Below, piece by piece: positions 52,868-61,817 of a stretch of 64,000 bases of DNA; position 1 is the stretch's first letter; each line of letters starts with the position of its first letter. A model generated the notes under the pieces. It saw only the letters and a list, made by a program, of their open reading frames with translations, searched no databases and had not been told where the DNA came from. The DNA comes from Acidimicrobiaceae bacterium (lineage in GTDB: Bacteria; Actinomycetota; Acidimicrobiia; Acidimicrobiales; Poriferisodalaceae): the NCBI GenBank assembly GCA_905182565.1, contig CAJJCB010000026.1, positions 124,001 through 188,000 on the forward strand. The letters are read 5' to 3'. Both the position numbers and the translations under genes were made by a program.

Positions 52868-54061
52868 ATGCTTCCATTTCAAGACGCTTTATCTTACGTC
52901 CTTCAAAATTGTCGACAGTTGAAGCCGGCCTTAAGTCCAGTAGCGAAAGCTCGAGGGCTCGTTCTCGCTCAGGATGTCGTGGCCTTAGAGGCTATTCCAC
53001 CGTTTGCTAATACCGCCATGGACGGATTTGCTCTTCGCTCTAGTGACGTAAGGGAGCCCCCGGCTACTCTTCGGATAATTGAGACTATAGCGGCGGGCCA
53101 TTCGCCAAAAATGTTGGTTAACGAAGGAGAAGCTAGCAGGATTATGACGGGCGCTCCGATACCTGATGGAGCAAATGCAATAGTTATGGTTGAGCAGACT
53201 GAAGTTGATGGTGATGAATTAACTGTAAATATTTCAGTTCCGGTCGGTAACCATATCCGTCCGATTGGTGATGATATTTCAAAGGGAGAGTTAGTGTTTG
53301 AAGAGGGAACGATCCTGACTCCCGGCCACCTTGGGGTTCTGTCGAGTCTTGGCTTCCTAGAGGTAATAGTTTTCCCTCGGCCACGAGTTGGAGTTATCTC
53401 AACTGGAGATGAGTTGGTGGCAGATGGCTCTGCTCTCAAGCCAGGTCAGATTCGGGACTCTAATCGCCGCACGCTGTTAGCGCTTCTTGAAGAAAACGAC
53501 ATGTCGCCGGTTGACCTTGGTCTCCTGCCGGACAATGAGGATGCCATTGAAAACGGGTTAGTCGAAGGTGCTGCTGTTTGCGATGCATTGATTACGTCTG
53601 GTGGCGTGAGCATGGGAGATTTTGACTACGTTAAGTCTGTCTTGCAGCGAATCGGTGATATGAGGTGGATGCAGATCGATATAAAGCCAGCGAAGCCGCT
53701 TGCTTTTGGTTTGATCGGCGATACCCCAATATTTGGGCTCCCAGGAAACCCAGTTTCATCGATGGTTTCTTTCGAGCTCTTTGCCAGACCAGGTTTGAGG
53801 GCAATGATGGGCCGTGCTGATCCATTACGAAAACGAGTTGTGGCAACCGCGGTAGAAAGTCTAGGACGACGACCTGATGGTAAAACGCATTTCGTGAGAG
53901 CTATCGTCGATTACGCAGATGGTAAGGTGTTCGTTCGATCTGGCGGAGGTCAAGGTTCGCACATGCTTGCAGCAATGGCTCGATCGAACTCCTTAGCTAT
54001 TTTGCCAGATGGAAGTGGTTATTCAAAAGGGGATAGTTTGGAAGTGCTCATCCTTGACTGA
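52868..54061 (+). CDS. moeA: Molybdopterin molybdotransferase (MoeA/Glp)
   Basis: A 397-residue MoeA. PFANTAMDGFALRSSDV and RIMTGAPIPDGANAIVMVEQTE give domains I-II, ISTGDELV...GQIRDSNRRTL the catalytic domain, and TSGGVSMGDFDYV and FGLPGNPVSSMVSFELF the MPT-AMP and molybdate sites. It inserts molybdate into molybdopterin. Corynebacteria and mycobacteria have a MoeA-like protein (Glp) that took on a cell-division role; neighbouring moaA and moaC here favour the cofactor job, although synteny also fits Glp. Starts 10 bases after the UDPGP gene. Confidence 0.93.
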   Translation: MLPFQDALSYVLQNCRQLKPALSPVAKARGLVLAQDVVALEAIPPFANTAMDGFALRSSDVREPPATLRIIETIAAGHSPKMLVNEGEASRIMTGAPIPDGANAIVMVEQTEVDGDELTVNISVPVGNHIRPIGDDISKGELVFEEGTILTPGHLGVLSSLGFLEVIVFPRPRVGVISTGDELVADGSALKPGQIRDSNRRTLLALLEENDMSPVDLGLLPDNEDAIENGLVEGAAVCDALITSGGVSMGDFDYVKSVLQRIGDMRWMQIDIKPAKPLAFGLIGDTPIFGLPGNPVSSMVSFELFARPGLRAMMGRADPLRKRVVATAVESLGRRPDGKTHFVRAIVDYADGKVFVRSGGGQGSHMLAAMARSNSLAILPDGSGYSKGDSLEVLILD

Positions 54062-54134
54062 CGTAGTCTGAGTCGAACCTTCCTTTCGTTTATCCTCAGC
54101 ACCAGAGCGTTTGGGTCTGTATCCTAAGGTTACA

Positions 54135-55133
54135 ATGAATCCTGCAGCAGAAAAACACGATTTGATTGACCCGTATGGTCGAGTCGTGCGTGATCTTCGT
54201 ATTTCTGTTACCGACCGTTGCAATTTCCGATGCCAGTACTGTATGCCTGCAGAAGGAATGAAGTGGTTACCGCGAAGTGAGCTTCTTACTTTCGAAGAAA
54301 TAGAGCGATTTGCCCGTGTGTGTGTAGACCATTTCGGGTTCGATGGAATTCGTCTTACTGGCGGCGAACCGTTGGTTCGTGCGCATCTGCCGAAATTAGT
54401 TGAGCGTTTAAGTTCACTTGGGGTAAACGTCGCTCTAACAACAAACGGCGCAACTTTGCGATTGCATGCGCAGTCCCTTGCAGACGCTGGGCTGAGCCGA
54501 ATAAATATTAGTTTGGACTCTCTGCAGCGGGAACGTTTTCTCGAACTAACAAGGCGAGATGAGCTAGATCGTGTCCTCGATGGAATTGATGCTGCGCTAG
54601 AGGCTGGACTTGCTCCAGTGAAAATTAATGCGGTGATGATGAGAGGCATTAACGATGATGAGATTCTTGACTTTGCACGTTTTGGGCGAGAACGAAATGT
54701 TTTCGTGCGGTTCATAGAATTTATGCCGCTCGAAGCCGGAGATGTCTGGAATGACAAAGTCGTTGTTCCGGCTGATGAAATTATCGAAACACTCCAAGCA
54801 GAATTTGACCTTGAGCCGATCGTGCGCGGAAGCGAACCGGCTGAGAGATGGAAATATTCGGATAATAGCGCTGAAATAGGTGTGATCGCTTCAGTAACTA
54901 AACCGTTTTGTGCAACTTGTGACAGAGTCCGCTTAACAGCTGAAGGTCAATTCAGGACGTGTCTTTTCGCTATAGATGAGTTTGATATGAGAGCCGTTTT
55001 GAGAGGAGAACTGAATGACACTGCCCTCATCGAAGAGATAGAACGAGCCGTCGGTACCAAATGGGCAGGACATTCGATAGGTCAAGTCAACTTCATTAGA
55101 CCTAAAAGAACCATGAGTCAGATTGGTGGTTAG
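54135..55133 (+). CDS. moaA: GTP 3',8-cyclase
   Basis: MoaA, a radical-SAM enzyme, makes the first molybdopterin intermediate from GTP. The 332-residue protein has RISVTDRCNFRCQYCMPAEG (CxxxCxxC cluster), GIRLTGGEPLVRAHL, and the C-terminal cluster CATCDRVRLTAEGQFRTCLF (CxxC-x13-C). The C-terminal GG tail is present (SQIGG). The ATG after CTAAGG is preferred over an upstream TTG. Works with MoaC next door. Confidence 0.95.
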   Translation: MNPAAEKHDLIDPYGRVVRDLRISVTDRCNFRCQYCMPAEGMKWLPRSELLTFEEIERFARVCVDHFGFDGIRLTGGEPLVRAHLPKLVERLSSLGVNVALTTNGATLRLHAQSLADAGLSRINISLDSLQRERFLELTRRDELDRVLDGIDAALEAGLAPVKINAVMMRGINDDEILDFARFGRERNVFVRFIEFMPLEAGDVWNDKVVVPADEIIETLQAEFDLEPIVRGSEPAERWKYSDNSAEIGVIASVTKPFCATCDRVRLTAEGQFRTCLFAIDEFDMRAVLRGELNDTALIEEIERAVGTKWAGHSIGQVNFIRPKRTMSQIGG

Positions 55134-55183
55134 CGAAACCTTGAATACGACAATTGGAATTTCCGTGTATAAAGACTTTTTGC

Positions 55184-55675
55184 GTGACTGATTCAACTGG
55201 ACCCGAGCTGACTCATTTGGACTCAGAGGGCCAGGCTCGAATGGTTGATGTTACACAGAAAGACCGCTCAAGAAGGTACGCAGTTGCCAGATGTAATGTT
55301 TTGATGAAGGCGGAAACCGTTGCGTTGATCTCTTCAGCAGCACTAGCAAAGGGGGATGTGCTTGCGGTCGCCCGGATAGCAGGGATACAAGCTTCGAAAA
55401 GAACGTCAGAGCTGATTCCTTTATGCCACCCACTAATGATTGGATCAGCATCCGTTGACTTTGAAATAGGTGAAGACAAAGTTGCTGTCGAAGCCAGGGT
55501 AGAAACAGTGGACCGAACCGGAGTCGAGATGGAAGCATTAACAGCATGCTCGGTAGCGGCTTTGACTATTTACGACATGTGTAAATCTGTTGACAAAGCT
55601 ATGGTGATTTCGGATCTAACGCTGTGGGAAAAAATGGGTGGAAAATCAGGGGATTATCTGCGCTTGGAGTCATAA
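55184..55675 (+). CDS. moaC: Cyclic pyranopterin monophosphate synthase
   Basis: MoaC turns the MoaA product into cPMP. The 163-residue protein has [19 protein letters not shown], the active-site [19 protein letters not shown], and [21 protein letters not shown] with [19 protein letters not shown]. The GTG start (VTDSTGPEL) is chosen from length; the frame is open for ten codons further upstream. Forms a hexamer in other bacteria. Confidence 0.95.
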   Translation: MTDSTGPELTHLDSEGQARMVDVTQKDRSRRYAVARCNVLMKAETVALISSAALAKGDVLAVARIAGIQASKRTSELIPLCHPLMIGSASVDFEIGEDKVAVEARVETVDRTGVEMEALTACSVAALTIYDMCKSVDKAMVISDLTLWEKMGGKSGDYLRLES

Positions 55676-55826
55676 GTTTGTCTGGATTTGCATATAGCCT
55701 TTCCGGGTGAATAAATAGTAGCTACGCAACTTTGTTAGAAGCCAGGGGTATATTTTTGGTTACCCATCTTTTCTAGCTACCCTGTAGCAGCGTGAATGAG
55801 AACGAGAGGGTGAGGAAAATTAAAAT

Positions 55827-56339
55827 ATGACCCAACTAGTTCTCCTTGGCTTGTTTCTCCTCTGGGCTATGGTGCTTGTTCCCGGCTGGATCAGATCAGC
55901 CAGAGCCGGGCGTGGCAACCGGCTAGCTATGAACGTATGGCGGAGGCAGTTAAGTGTTATGTCTGTGGCAGAGCCACGACAAAGTAGGCCGCTTAATAAT
56001 ACTCGCCAACTTAAATCTAAAAATATCTACGGTATTTACGCTCGACCTAAAAGTGTGTTCCCACAAACGGCTGCCGAAGCTGCCATTCGTCGTCGAGATA
56101 TTGCTCTGTTACTAATTCTGGGTTCATTAGTTTCTCTATTCGGATGGTTTGCCGGAGGTGAGATCATAGTCGCTCTGTCACATCTAATGTTTGACTTAGT
56201 GTTGGGATGTTTCGCCATGCTCGTGTTAAAACGAAAACGAGATGCAGCAGAAAAACTTGATGATGTTTATTACTTTGAGCCTCGCATAGTTGTTGCAGGC
56301 GAAGAAAGCCAGATATCGTCGAATTTCAGAAGCAAGTAG
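55827..56339 (+). CDS. Three-TM membrane protein, candidate GLPR-like
   Basis: A 170-residue membrane protein with one N-terminal TM helix (LVLLGLFLLWAMVLVPGWI), an arginine-rich cytoplasmic loop of about 70 residues (RSARAGRGNRLAMNVWRRQL), two further TM helices (roughly 92-108 and 112-132) and a short acidic tail. Topology and position after UDPGP-moeA resemble GLPR, the membrane receptor of Glp in Corynebacteriales (galU-glp-...-glpR order). It is much shorter than the mycobacterial protein and I see no sequence motif that proves it. Confidence 0.5.
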   Translation: MTQLVLLGLFLLWAMVLVPGWIRSARAGRGNRLAMNVWRRQLSVMSVAEPRQSRPLNNTRQLKSKNIYGIYARPKSVFPQTAAEAAIRRRDIALLLILGSLVSLFGWFAGGEIIVALSHLMFDLVLGCFAMLVLKRKRDAAEKLDDVYYFEPRIVVAGEESQISSNFRSK

Positions 56340-56426
56340 GCCTGCGAGTTGTAGAAGCGTCATCTGATTATTGATGGCCCGTCTGAGTTAATGCGTCGGC
56401 CGGTATATTTCACAAGATCCCATACA

Positions 56427-56499
56427 GGGGGTGTAGCTCAGTTGGTAGAGCGCTTCGGTCGCATCGAAGAGGCCAGGGGTTCAATTCCCCTCACCTCCA
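56427..56499 (+). tRNA. tRNA-Ala (anticodon CGC)
   Basis: A 73-base cloverleaf: acceptor GGGGGTG/CACCTCC with the G3-U70 wobble that marks alanine tRNAs, D arm GCTC-AGTTGGTA-GAGC, anticodon arm CTTCG-GTCGCAT-CGAAG with anticodon CGC at 56459-56461, T arm AGGGG-TTCAATT-CCCCT, discriminator A. CCA is not encoded. The 32-38 pair is G-T rather than the commoner pyrimidine start of the loop. Confidence 0.95.
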
Positions 56500-56531
56500 C
56501 ACATGGTTCTTGTTTTCGTCACTTGTTCAGT

Positions 56532-57146
56532 ATGACAAATCAAAAATGGCAGATTTTCGCCTCCTTAATGGTCTTGAGTCTTCTGCTTGTTTCCTGTGAA
56601 AACCAGAAAAGTAACCAAAAATTTGAAGGTCTTGAGATAGACCTACCTAGCGCTATGCCAGAGTTAGAATTGACCGATACAAACGGTAGAGCCTTTAACT
56701 TAAGAGCTGACACAACGGGGATGGTTCGACTTGTTTACTTCGGGTTTACTGAGTGTCCTGATATATGCCCGATTCATCTTGCTCAGCTGAGGGATGTTTT
56801 GGAGTTGCCACAGTCGCCAAAGAACGTTGTAGTGCTATTTATTACGGTTGACCCTGAGCGAGACACCCCTCAAGTTTTGCGTAGTTACCTAGACCGATTT
56901 GATTCTGAGTTCGTAGGTCTGTCAGGTTCAAAGGTTGATCTTGAGGCAGCTCAGTTAGCTTTCGGAGCGCTTGTTGCAGCTCCTGAATACCCGATAGAGG
57001 GCAAATACACATACGGACACGATGGCAGAGTCTTTGCGTTTGCCCCCGACGATATGGGATATACCCAATATCCGCACCCGACTCGTCAAACCAGTTGGGC
57101 TCATGATCTACCATTGCTAGCTCAATATCGAAAAACTAAATTGTGA
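56532..57146 (+). CDS. SCO1/SenC-type copper chaperone lipoprotein
   Basis: A 204-residue lipoprotein. LMVLSLLLVSC is the signal and lipobox. The thioredoxin-fold domain has VYFGFTECPDICPIHL with the Cu-binding CxxxC, VVVLFITVDPERDTPQVLRSYL, and YTYGHDGRVFAF with the third ligand His. Sco proteins load the CuA site of cytochrome c oxidase. It starts 32 bases after the tRNA. The next gene, ctaG, works in the same assembly. Confidence 0.92.
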   Translation: MTNQKWQIFASLMVLSLLLVSCENQKSNQKFEGLEIDLPSAMPELELTDTNGRAFNLRADTTGMVRLVYFGFTECPDICPIHLAQLRDVLELPQSPKNVVVLFITVDPERDTPQVLRSYLDRFDSEFVGLSGSKVDLEAAQLAFGALVAAPEYPIEGKYTYGHDGRVFAFAPDDMGYTQYPHPTRQTSWAHDLPLLAQYRKTKL

Positions 57147-57219
57147 AGTCAAGAGAATGACTCTCACCTTCCGATAGCTTCAGAAATAGTTCTAGCTTCC
57201 CAACTAAGAGGTAATCTCC

Positions 57220-58068
57220 TTGCGATTCTGGTGTTCGACACTCGAAGATCCATGGTCTTGGTCTTTCCGTGCCTATCCGGGTGTTTGGCTAGCGACCTTA
57301 CTCTTGGTAGTACCGTACTTAATTAGTCAGTTTCGAAAACAGGGCCAAGAGCCTGGGCACAAGAAAAAGTTGACCCAATTCCTGCTTGGCTCTTTGGCCT
57401 TTTGGGTTGCTTCTGACTGGCCACTAGGACTCCTTGGAGCAAGTTACCTAGCATTTGCTCACATGATTCAGTTCATGTTGTACACGCTTGTCGCTGCGCC
57501 GTTGCTACTGCTGGGAACGCCCGAATGGATGGCAACGCGCGCACTTCAGAAAATTCGGTTGCACAGACTTAGCTGCACCTTATCGAAGCCTGTGACCGCT
57601 GGATTGATATTTAATTTAATGCTTGTTTTGACTCACTCTCCGTGGGCCGTGGACACATTAAGATCTAACCAGTTCGGCTCATTCGCCATGGACTTCCTAT
57701 GGCTTTTATGCGGTCTGTTGGTATGGCTTCCTATCATTTCTCCGCTGCCTGAACATAGAATGCGCAGTTACCCGGGCAAAATAGTTTACTTATTTCTTGC
57801 TATGGGAGTTGTTCCCGCGATTCCGGCTGGTTTCATGACGTTTGCTAGTTTCCCGTTGTATGCAATTTATGAGCTAGCGCCACGGGTGCACAACATTGGG
57901 GCGACCACAGATCAACAGTTGGCTGGTCTTATTATGAAGCTTGGTGGAATTCCAATTATTTGGGGTTCGATCGTTGTCATCATGATGCGCTGGTCAGAAC
58001 AAAGTGGAAAAGATGAAATTAATGCAGATTCTTGTGATCCTCAACTGAGAGTCGAAAGCGACCAGTAG
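57220..58068 (+). CDS. ctaG: Cytochrome c oxidase assembly factor CtaG (caa3 type)
   Basis: A 282-residue membrane protein with about seven TM helices. ASYLAFAHMIQFMLYTLVAA and PLLLLGTPEWM, and later NLMLVLTHSPWAVDTL with His residues in TM helices, are the PF09678 caa3_CtaG signature. Such proteins help copper insertion into terminal oxidases, in line with the preceding SCO1 gene. TTG start with AGAGG 10 bases upstream. The last codons overlap a small frame on the other strand. Confidence 0.88.
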   Translation: MRFWCSTLEDPWSWSFRAYPGVWLATLLLVVPYLISQFRKQGQEPGHKKKLTQFLLGSLAFWVASDWPLGLLGASYLAFAHMIQFMLYTLVAAPLLLLGTPEWMATRALQKIRLHRLSCTLSKPVTAGLIFNLMLVLTHSPWAVDTLRSNQFGSFAMDFLWLLCGLLVWLPIISPLPEHRMRSYPGKIVYLFLAMGVVPAIPAGFMTFASFPLYAIYELAPRVHNIGATTDQQLAGLIMKLGGIPIIWGSIVVIMMRWSEQSGKDEINADSCDPQLRVESDQ

Positions 58069-58169
58069 AAAACTAACGCGAAAACTGTTGCTGCCGCAAG
58101 CAATGCGGCTGCCGACGCCCAAACCGTATATCTGGGTCCGAGAGAGCGGCGAGGAGGTCTACCAAACAT
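58041..58169 (-). CDS. Predicted 42-residue single-TM membrane protein after pepN
   Basis: A 43-codon frame 5 bases after the pepN stop on the same strand. The product has a basic start (MFGRPPRRSLGPRYTVW) followed by one TM helix (ASAAALLAAATVFALVFYW). The 3' end overlaps the convergent ctaG end by 28 bases. Basic start and closeness to pepN suggest a real coupled small membrane protein; no ribosome site or family is visible, so confidence is modest. Confidence 0.4.
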   Translation of the reverse strand: MFGRPPRRSLGPRYTVWASAAALLAAATVFALVFYWSLSTLS

Positions 58170-58174
58170 TGAAG

Positions 58175-60712
58175 CTAGTTTTGTGTGACTCCAAGGGAGG
58201 AGCCTTCTCTTGATCTAAGTGAGACATTTATTTCCATTTTTTCTAAGTGTTGGGCGATAGTTAACACTCCCTGCGGAACTGGATGATGAGCAAAAAACTC
58301 TTTAATTTCAGCTGCTAATGCAGGATCAGAAATTGCTCGGATTCCTCCAGCCATTCGAGGAATGGAGTTTTGTGGAAACTTTTCACACAATAAGTCCCAA
58401 TTAGTTTTTAAGAACGTCCACGCACGTGCGCCATGGTCTAGATGAGTCATCGCTGAGGCAAGCATAAACGGAGCATTTTGGGTTCGTAACTCAGTTAAGA
58501 GTAGTTCTAAGGTGGCATCAAACAAGTTAACTTGTCGAAATTCTAATAGAGCTGCAAAATAACGGAGCTCTTCTTGAGGTGTTACTGAATCTCTGAAAAG
58601 TTGCAGTATGCAGTCATATGTCTCAGTATCCCCGTTCGTCGCGACGATAGTGACAGCGGCAGCGGCAAGGTTCGGTTCGATTTCTTTCCCACTGTTCTGA
58701 GCATCAAAAAACTCGTTAGCTTGAGTTATAGCCAATGCATCGTTGCCTATAGTTCCTGCCGCTCGAAAGAGCAGGGAACGCAGTTCTCGATCAAGTGCTG
58801 GCTCATCATCGACTGCTTCGAAACCGAGAATCCCAAGAGCGGTTGTGCTCAAGTCCCGAACGAGAATCGACAGGCGTGTTCTTCCTGCCGAGTCAGCTAT
58901 CGAGTGCAAGTGGCCCAAGGCCGCTAACATCTTTTGCCAGACTCCAAGGTCTGTTTCAGAAGCTAGGTTCGTAACAAGTGCGATGAAATCGGTAGCCGAT
59001 ACCTCTCCCGCAAGAACAGATGCAAACGTATCGTTAACTAGGCCATAGCGCTCGCTTGCGGAAGCTACATCTAAGGCTCGAGTAGAAAGGTCAGCTAGAA
59101 GCGCGTTGTCGTAGCTGACTCGATAGAAACCATGCCCACCTGCATTCACAATAACCCAGGTTGGGCTAGCGTCAAAGCTTACTTCGATTGTCTCTTCTGC
59201 AAGTAATAGCCTTTGCTCAACCAACGAGCCATTTACGAGCGCTCTAATAATAATGGGAACATGCCAAAGTTTGTTACTTGGCTCTTGGGCATATGAAAAT
59301 TGACGTTGATGGAGTCGGATGCCGTCAGTAGTACTATCTACTGATACTACTGGATGGCCACCTTGGAAGATCCAGCTGTCCATAGCAGCTCGTACTGGCG
59401 TGTTTGTCGACTCCTCGAGAGCATCCCAAAGGTCGGTAGTCGTAGTGTTTTTGTATGAATGTGTTGTCAGGTAATTGTTAACACCCTTACGGAAATTGCT
59501 TTCACCTAAAAACTGTTCGAGCATTCGGACTACCGATGCCCCCTTCTCATAAGTCAAAATGTCGTACATCCCTTCCGCATCTTCGGGAGAAACAACTTCG
59601 AACTCAATCGGCCTTGTTGAGCTGAGAGCGTCGGTGTCGAATGCAGCTCCTTTTTCAAGACTGAAGCTATCCCAACGACGCCATTCTGGTTTGAACGCAT
59701 TTGTAGTTGCGACTTGCATAAATGTGGCGAAAGCTTCCTTTAACCAAATTCCATTCCACCAGTCCATAGTCACGAGGTTGCCAAACCACATGTGGGCAAT
59801 CTCATGAGCTACCACATCGACTATCCTTGTGAGCTCTGCTTGTGTTGATCTGCTCGGATCTGCAAGCAAGAGTGTTTCGCGAAATGTGACACAACCGAGA
59901 TTTTCCATTGCTCCGAAAGCAAAATCTGGGACAGCGACAAGGTCTAGTTTCCCTGCGGGGTAATCGATCCCATAGTAGTCAACTAGCCACCGAAGCGAAA
60001 ATGCGCCGGCCTCTAAGCCGAATCCTGTTAGTTCAGCCTTTCCTGGTACATGAATTATTCGCAGCGGAACTCCATCAACATCGATTGGTTCTGTTGCTTC
60101 TAAATGGCCGATAATGAAGGCGACAAGATAGGTAGACATTGACATCGTCGGTGCAAAACTATCTCGACGTCTTCCGTCGCCAAGGTCAACGGAATTAGTT
60201 AACTCGCCGCAACTAATCGCCATAAGATCGGAATTGACGATAAGTTCAACTTCAAAGGTAGCTTTAAAGTCAGGTTCATCGAAGCACGGGAAAGCTCTTC
60301 GAGCATTAGTCGATTCAAATTGAGTTGTAGCTATAGTGTGTTCTTTGCCATCTTGATCAGAGTATGTAGAACGGTAGAATCCTCGAAGTTTGTCATTCAA
60401 AATGCCGTCGAAGTTGCAATTTATTGATGCCGTGCCGCTTGTCAGACTTTCGGGGAACTCAATTGTTACTCTCTCGGTTTCAGAGTCAAAACTAAGAGTT
60501 GAAGCTTCTATTCGGTTCTCTTGGACGAAGAAACATTGAGTGATGTCCAATTCAGCAGCATTTAAGACGACAGTGTTAGTTGGTTCTTCCACCTCAATGT
60601 GAATGATCACTGAACCTGAAAAAGATGCGGACTGAAGATCTGGTTCAAGAGACAATTCATAACGATAAGGTCGAATATTGCGGGGCAATCGATATTGGTT
60701 TTGCTGAGTCAC
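58175..60712 (-). CDS. pepN: Aminopeptidase N (M1 family)
   Basis: An 845-residue zinc exopeptidase. GAMENLGCVTFRE (GAMEN substrate motif), then the zinc site HEIAH at residues 303-307 with the third ligand Glu326 in WLKEAFATF, as HExxH-x18-E. The N-terminal beta domain and the long ERAP1-like C-terminal helical domain are complete. Cleaves N-terminal residues from peptides in the cytosol. GTG start, divergent from the kinase gene. Confidence 0.95.
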   Translation of the reverse strand: MTQQNQYRLPRNIRPYRYELSLEPDLQSASFSGSVIIHIEVEEPTNTVVLNAAELDITQCFFVQENRIEASTLSFDSETERVTIEFPESLTSGTASINCNFDGILNDKLRGFYRSTYSDQDGKEHTIATTQFESTNARRAFPCFDEPDFKATFEVELIVNSDLMAISCGELTNSVDLGDGRRRDSFAPTMSMSTYLVAFIIGHLEATEPIDVDGVPLRIIHVPGKAELTGFGLEAGAFSLRWLVDYYGIDYPAGKLDLVAVPDFAFGAMENLGCVTFRETLLLADPSRSTQAELTRIVDVVAHEIAHMWFGNLVTMDWWNGIWLKEAFATFMQVATTNAFKPEWRRWDSFSLEKGAAFDTDALSSTRPIEFEVVSPEDAEGMYDILTYEKGASVVRMLEQFLGESNFRKGVNNYLTTHSYKNTTTTDLWDALEESTNTPVRAAMDSWIFQGGHPVVSVDSTTDGIRLHQRQFSYAQEPSNKLWHVPIIIRALVNGSLVEQRLLLAEETIEVSFDASPTWVIVNAGGHGFYRVSYDNALLADLSTRALDVASASERYGLVNDTFASVLAGEVSATDFIALVTNLASETDLGVWQKMLAALGHLHSIADSAGRTRLSILVRDLSTTALGILGFEAVDDEPALDRELRSLLFRAAGTIGNDALAITQANEFFDAQNSGKEIEPNLAAAAVTIVATNGDTETYDCILQLFRDSVTPQEELRYFAALLEFRQVNLFDATLELLLTELRTQNAPFMLASAMTHLDHGARAWTFLKTNWDLLCEKFPQNSIPRMAGGIRAISDPALAAEIKEFFAHHPVPQGVLTIAQHLEKMEINVSLRSREGSSLGVTQN

Positions 60713-60800
60713 CTGCTCGACACTAGCGGGCTATCATTTAATGTCTCGTTAAGGTGGAGCACGGATATGGATTTTATTTTTTGAATTGGAAGTGAGTTCG

Positions 60801-61814
60801 GTGAGTAATAGCGTTGTCGATACGGATAAGTCAGACAAACAGTTAGACGTCGTAGGTTTTGGTAACGCACTCGTCGACGTATTATCTCATCAAAATGATG
60901 AATTTCTTGAACGCATCAACGTCACAAAAGGAGCTATGCACCTTATAGATAATGAGAGGTCGGAAGAGCTGTACTCTTTGATAGCGGAGCGTAAAACTGT
61001 TTCAGGAGGATCTGCTGCCAACACTGTTATAGGAGTTGGCTCTCTGGGTGGTTCGGCCGGGTATATCGGGCGTGTCGCTGATGACGATCTTGGAGATATT
61101 TTTGCCAAGGATATGGCTGAGCTCAAAATTTTCCACAACACGCCGCGTGCACCGAGAAACGACTCGACAGGTAGATGCTTAATATTCGTGACTCCCGATG
61201 GTGAGCGGACCTTAAACACTTTTCTGGGGGCTTCGAACGGTTTAACCACCAGTGATGTTGATCTAGCATTGGTGCAACGAGCTAAGATTCTCTTTTTAGA
61301 GGGGTACTTGTGGGATCTACCTGGGGCGAAAAAAGCTATGGAAACAGCAGCTTCTGCTGCTGACTTGAATACCAAAGTCGCCTTGACCCTTTCTGATTCA
61401 TTTTGCGTAGATCGCCATCGTGATTCGTTTCTTAATTTGATAAGTGACCATGTCGATGTTCTACTGGCAAATGACCACGAAATCCTGTCGCTTTTTGAAA
61501 CTGAGAATCTAAATCTAGCTATACAAAGAGCGACAAGTATTGTTTCTCTAGCATCAGTTACTAAAGGCCCAACAGGATCTGTTATAGCGAGCAACTCAGA
61601 GACTGTATCCTTAGAGGCCGCGAATGTGCGTGAAGTGGTCGACAAGACTGGTGCGGGTGATTTGTATGCAGCAGGGTTGCTGTATGGGCTCGCTCAAGGA
61701 TATGAGCTTGAGAGGTGCGGCAAGCTTGGAGCTATTGCAGCAGGCGAAGTAATATCACATATGGGCCCTCGTCCTGAAACGAATTTGAGGCAGCTAGCAG
61801 GAGACTTAGCTTGA
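60801..61814 (+). CDS. PfkB-family kinase, adenosine-kinase-like
   Basis: A 337-residue sugar/nucleoside kinase. VVGFGNALVDVLSH opens, KTVSGGSAANTVIGVGSLGG is the first PfkB signature with the substrate loop, and VVDKTGAGDLYAAGLLYGL the second with the anion hole and catalytic Asp. NEXT-like VDVLLANDHEILSLF is also seen. This arrangement is found in bacterial adenosine kinases and related enzymes; substrate not certain. The GTG at 60801 is chosen because GGAAG lies 8 bases upstream; a TTG would add five residues. Confidence 0.85.
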   Translation: MSNSVVDTDKSDKQLDVVGFGNALVDVLSHQNDEFLERINVTKGAMHLIDNERSEELYSLIAERKTVSGGSAANTVIGVGSLGGSAGYIGRVADDDLGDIFAKDMAELKIFHNTPRAPRNDSTGRCLIFVTPDGERTLNTFLGASNGLTTSDVDLALVQRAKILFLEGYLWDLPGAKKAMETAASAADLNTKVALTLSDSFCVDRHRDSFLNLISDHVDVLLANDHEILSLFETENLNLAIQRATSIVSLASVTKGPTGSVIASNSETVSLEAANVREVVDKTGAGDLYAAGLLYGLAQGYELERCGKLGAIAAGEVISHMGPRPETNLRQLAGDLA

Positions 61815-61817
61815 GAA

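Noticed and set aside
56427-56499. Integration site of a mobile element at the tRNA
   Set aside because: No integrase, direct repeat of the tRNA end or foreign-looking genes on either side.
56391-56531. Long open frame running from 56391 through the tRNA into the SCO1 gene
   Set aside because: It only exists because the tRNA-Ala has no stop in that frame. The lipoprotein signal begins at the ATG at 56532.
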